Of a DNA stretch of 64,000 nucleotides, positions 63,277 to 64,000 are shown one piece after another. Position 1 is the first letter of the stretch, and each line of letters opens with the position of its first letter. The notes under the pieces were generated by a model. That model was not told the origin of the DNA. It worked only from the letters and a program-made list of their open reading frames with translations, and searched no databases. A program made the translations under genes and the position numbers. Where the stretch lies: positions 1,860,001 to 1,924,000 of the forward strand of contig CBDCBQ010000003.1 of assembly GCA_965214415.1 (NCBI GenBank), in the 5' to 3' direction. This DNA is from RH-AL1 sp965214415. Lineage in GTDB: Bacteria; Pseudomonadota; Alphaproteobacteria; Rhizobiales; Beijerinckiaceae.

Positions 63277-63651
63277 ATGAGCGAACGACCCAACCACTCT
63301 GTTCTCAAGGTGACGCAGGTCGGCAACTCGCTCCGCGTCGTCCGCCCGCGGGAAATCCTGTCCGAACTCAATCTCGACAAGGGCGACAAGCTCTACCTGA
63401 CGCGTTCGCCCGACGGGTACCGCGTGAACAAGTCGGATCCGAAATTCGAGCAGCAGATGTCGGTTGCCCGGTTCATCGATGGCAACAAGCGCACGGCTTT
63501 CGTGGCTATGGAATTGTTTCTCGAATTGAATGGTTTTGGACTCGCGGCAAGCGACGAGGATGCTTTGATGGCAATGCTACGATTGGCCTCGGGTGATATG
63601 GACGGCGACGAGTTCGCTGTTTGGGTCGGAGCAAATTGCCGCCGGCGCTGA
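63277..63651 (+). pseudogene. AbrB-type antitoxin fused in frame to the C-terminal half of a Doc toxin (deletion remnant)
   Basis: 124 residues. Residues 1-65 match AbrB/MazE-type antitoxins paired with Doc (VLKVTQVGNSLRVVRP, KGDKLYLTRSPDGYRV, DPKFEQQMSVAR). Residues 66-124 match the Fic/Doc toxin from its core onward (FIDGNKRTAFVAMELFLELN). The expected HPF of the Fic motif is VAR-F here, so the catalytic histidine lies in the deleted part; about the last 15 residues of the antitoxin and the first 70 of Doc are gone. The antitoxin part also has unusual Arg substitutions (SLRVVRP for SLGVVLP). The GC content is lower than the surroundings. Confidence 0.8.
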
Positions 63652-63682
63652 GCATCCGTGAAACTCAGCGACGCGACAGCTA

Positions 63683-63865
63683 TCACGGCCCGGCGATCTC
63701 CAATCGTGCGGAGTCAGCCGAATCGTAGGGCACGATCATCGTGGTCGCGAGCAGCGCGCCGTAGAGCAGCGCAACGACGACGATCGCCCGCAAAATCCGC
63801 GGCGGCGCGGGAATGATGCCTTGGCTCGTCACATACGGCCTTGGATATGGCAGGCTGGTCGGCAT
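63683..63865 (-). CDS. Small single-pass membrane protein
   Basis: 60 residues. Proline/tyrosine-rich start MPTSLPYPRPYVTSQG, one hydrophobic segment (RAIVVVALLYGALLATTMIV), then YDSADSARLEIAG. AAGGGG lies before the ATG. Not recognised. It lies downstream of the antitoxin-Doc remnant, on the other strand. Confidence 0.5.
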   Translation of the reverse strand: MPTSLPYPRPYVTSQGIIPAPPRILRAIVVVALLYGALLATTMIVPYDSADSARLEIAGP

Positions 63866-64000
63866 TACGGGTCCCCTTGCGTCGAACGCATGCAGGGGGC
63901 CACGGGGCGCGAAGCATTGCATCCCCCAGCTGGGTGATGTGGGCCATCTTATGATTGCCCGCGCCGCTCGCTTTACAATCCACCGAGCAGCAAACCGGCG

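Overview
The window is a GC-rich chromosomal segment of an alphaproteobacterium, most likely a Hyphomicrobiales member close to the Beijerinckiaceae/Methylobacteriaceae. This rests on the Omp25/Omp31-type porins, CpdR, the proton-translocating transhydrogenase with a split alpha subunit (pntAA/pntAB/pntB), the alphaproteobacterial 49-residue aa3 oxidase subunit IV, and the co-occurrence of PHB depolymerase, CbbR/FBPase/CbbY (Calvin cycle) and serine-glyoxylate aminotransferase (serine cycle or photorespiration). The genus assignment is inference.

Layout. 1-5.8 kb: 3' part of an intracellular PHB depolymerase, then three paralogous outer-membrane beta-barrels, each with its own terminator, with rimO between the first and second. 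5.8-16.8 kb (minus strand): the envelope cluster pyrH-frr-uppS-cdsA-dxr-rseP-bamA-lpxD-fabZ. It ends at a quinone oxidoreductase instead of lpxA/lpxI/lpxB, and its LpxD is short and lacks the catalytic histidine. 16.9-22.2 kb: exported proteins, sga, the metal exporter dmeF behind a DmeR/RcnR-like operator, rplS and yfdX. 22.3-25.2 kb: divergent cbbR and fbp-cbbY. 25.2-29.5 kb: GST, a crotonase-fold protein, an SDR, a CYTH-CHAD protein and DoxX. 29.6-35 kb: tRNA-Val(GAC), cpdR, an N-formylglutamate amidohydrolase, hisN, and a YcjX/YcjF-like pair. 35-39.1 kb: small proteins, a GT2, holC (no canonical start codon visible) and pepA. 39.5-46.2 kb: lptG-lptD-surA-pdxA-rsmA, with lptF absent from its usual place. 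46.3-51.8 kb: an ABM-domain protein, sucC, a ParE-like remnant, a CYP102-like P450 that stops after its flavodoxin domain, and mdh. 51.8-58.3 kb: exported proteins, ruvX, gatC and gatA separated by a palindromic repeat, a Hint-domain protein and a hypothetical. 58.4-64 kb: pntB-pntAB-pntAA, aa3 oxidase subunit IV, an ABC1 kinase, an antitoxin-Doc fusion remnant and a small membrane protein.

How it fits together. Most of the window is core machinery: outer-membrane assembly (BamA, SurA, LptD/LptG, RseP), lipid and isoprenoid precursors (CdsA, UppS, Dxr, FabZ), translation (Frr, L19, GatCA, RimO, RsmA, tRNA-Val) and central metabolism (Mdh, SucC, transhydrogenase, FBPase). The unusual feature is repeated breakage of normally conserved neighbourhoods: lpxD/lpxA-B, lptF/lptG, mdh/sucC/sucD and gatC/gatA. 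Two of the breaks or nearby sites carry decayed toxin-antitoxin genes. No complete novel defence system, prophage, insertion sequence or CRISPR array was seen. The best candidates for new biology are the reductase-less P450-FMN protein, the degenerate LpxD-like acyltransferase, the Hint-domain protein without a signal peptide, and a small exported two-cysteine family with two copies in the window.
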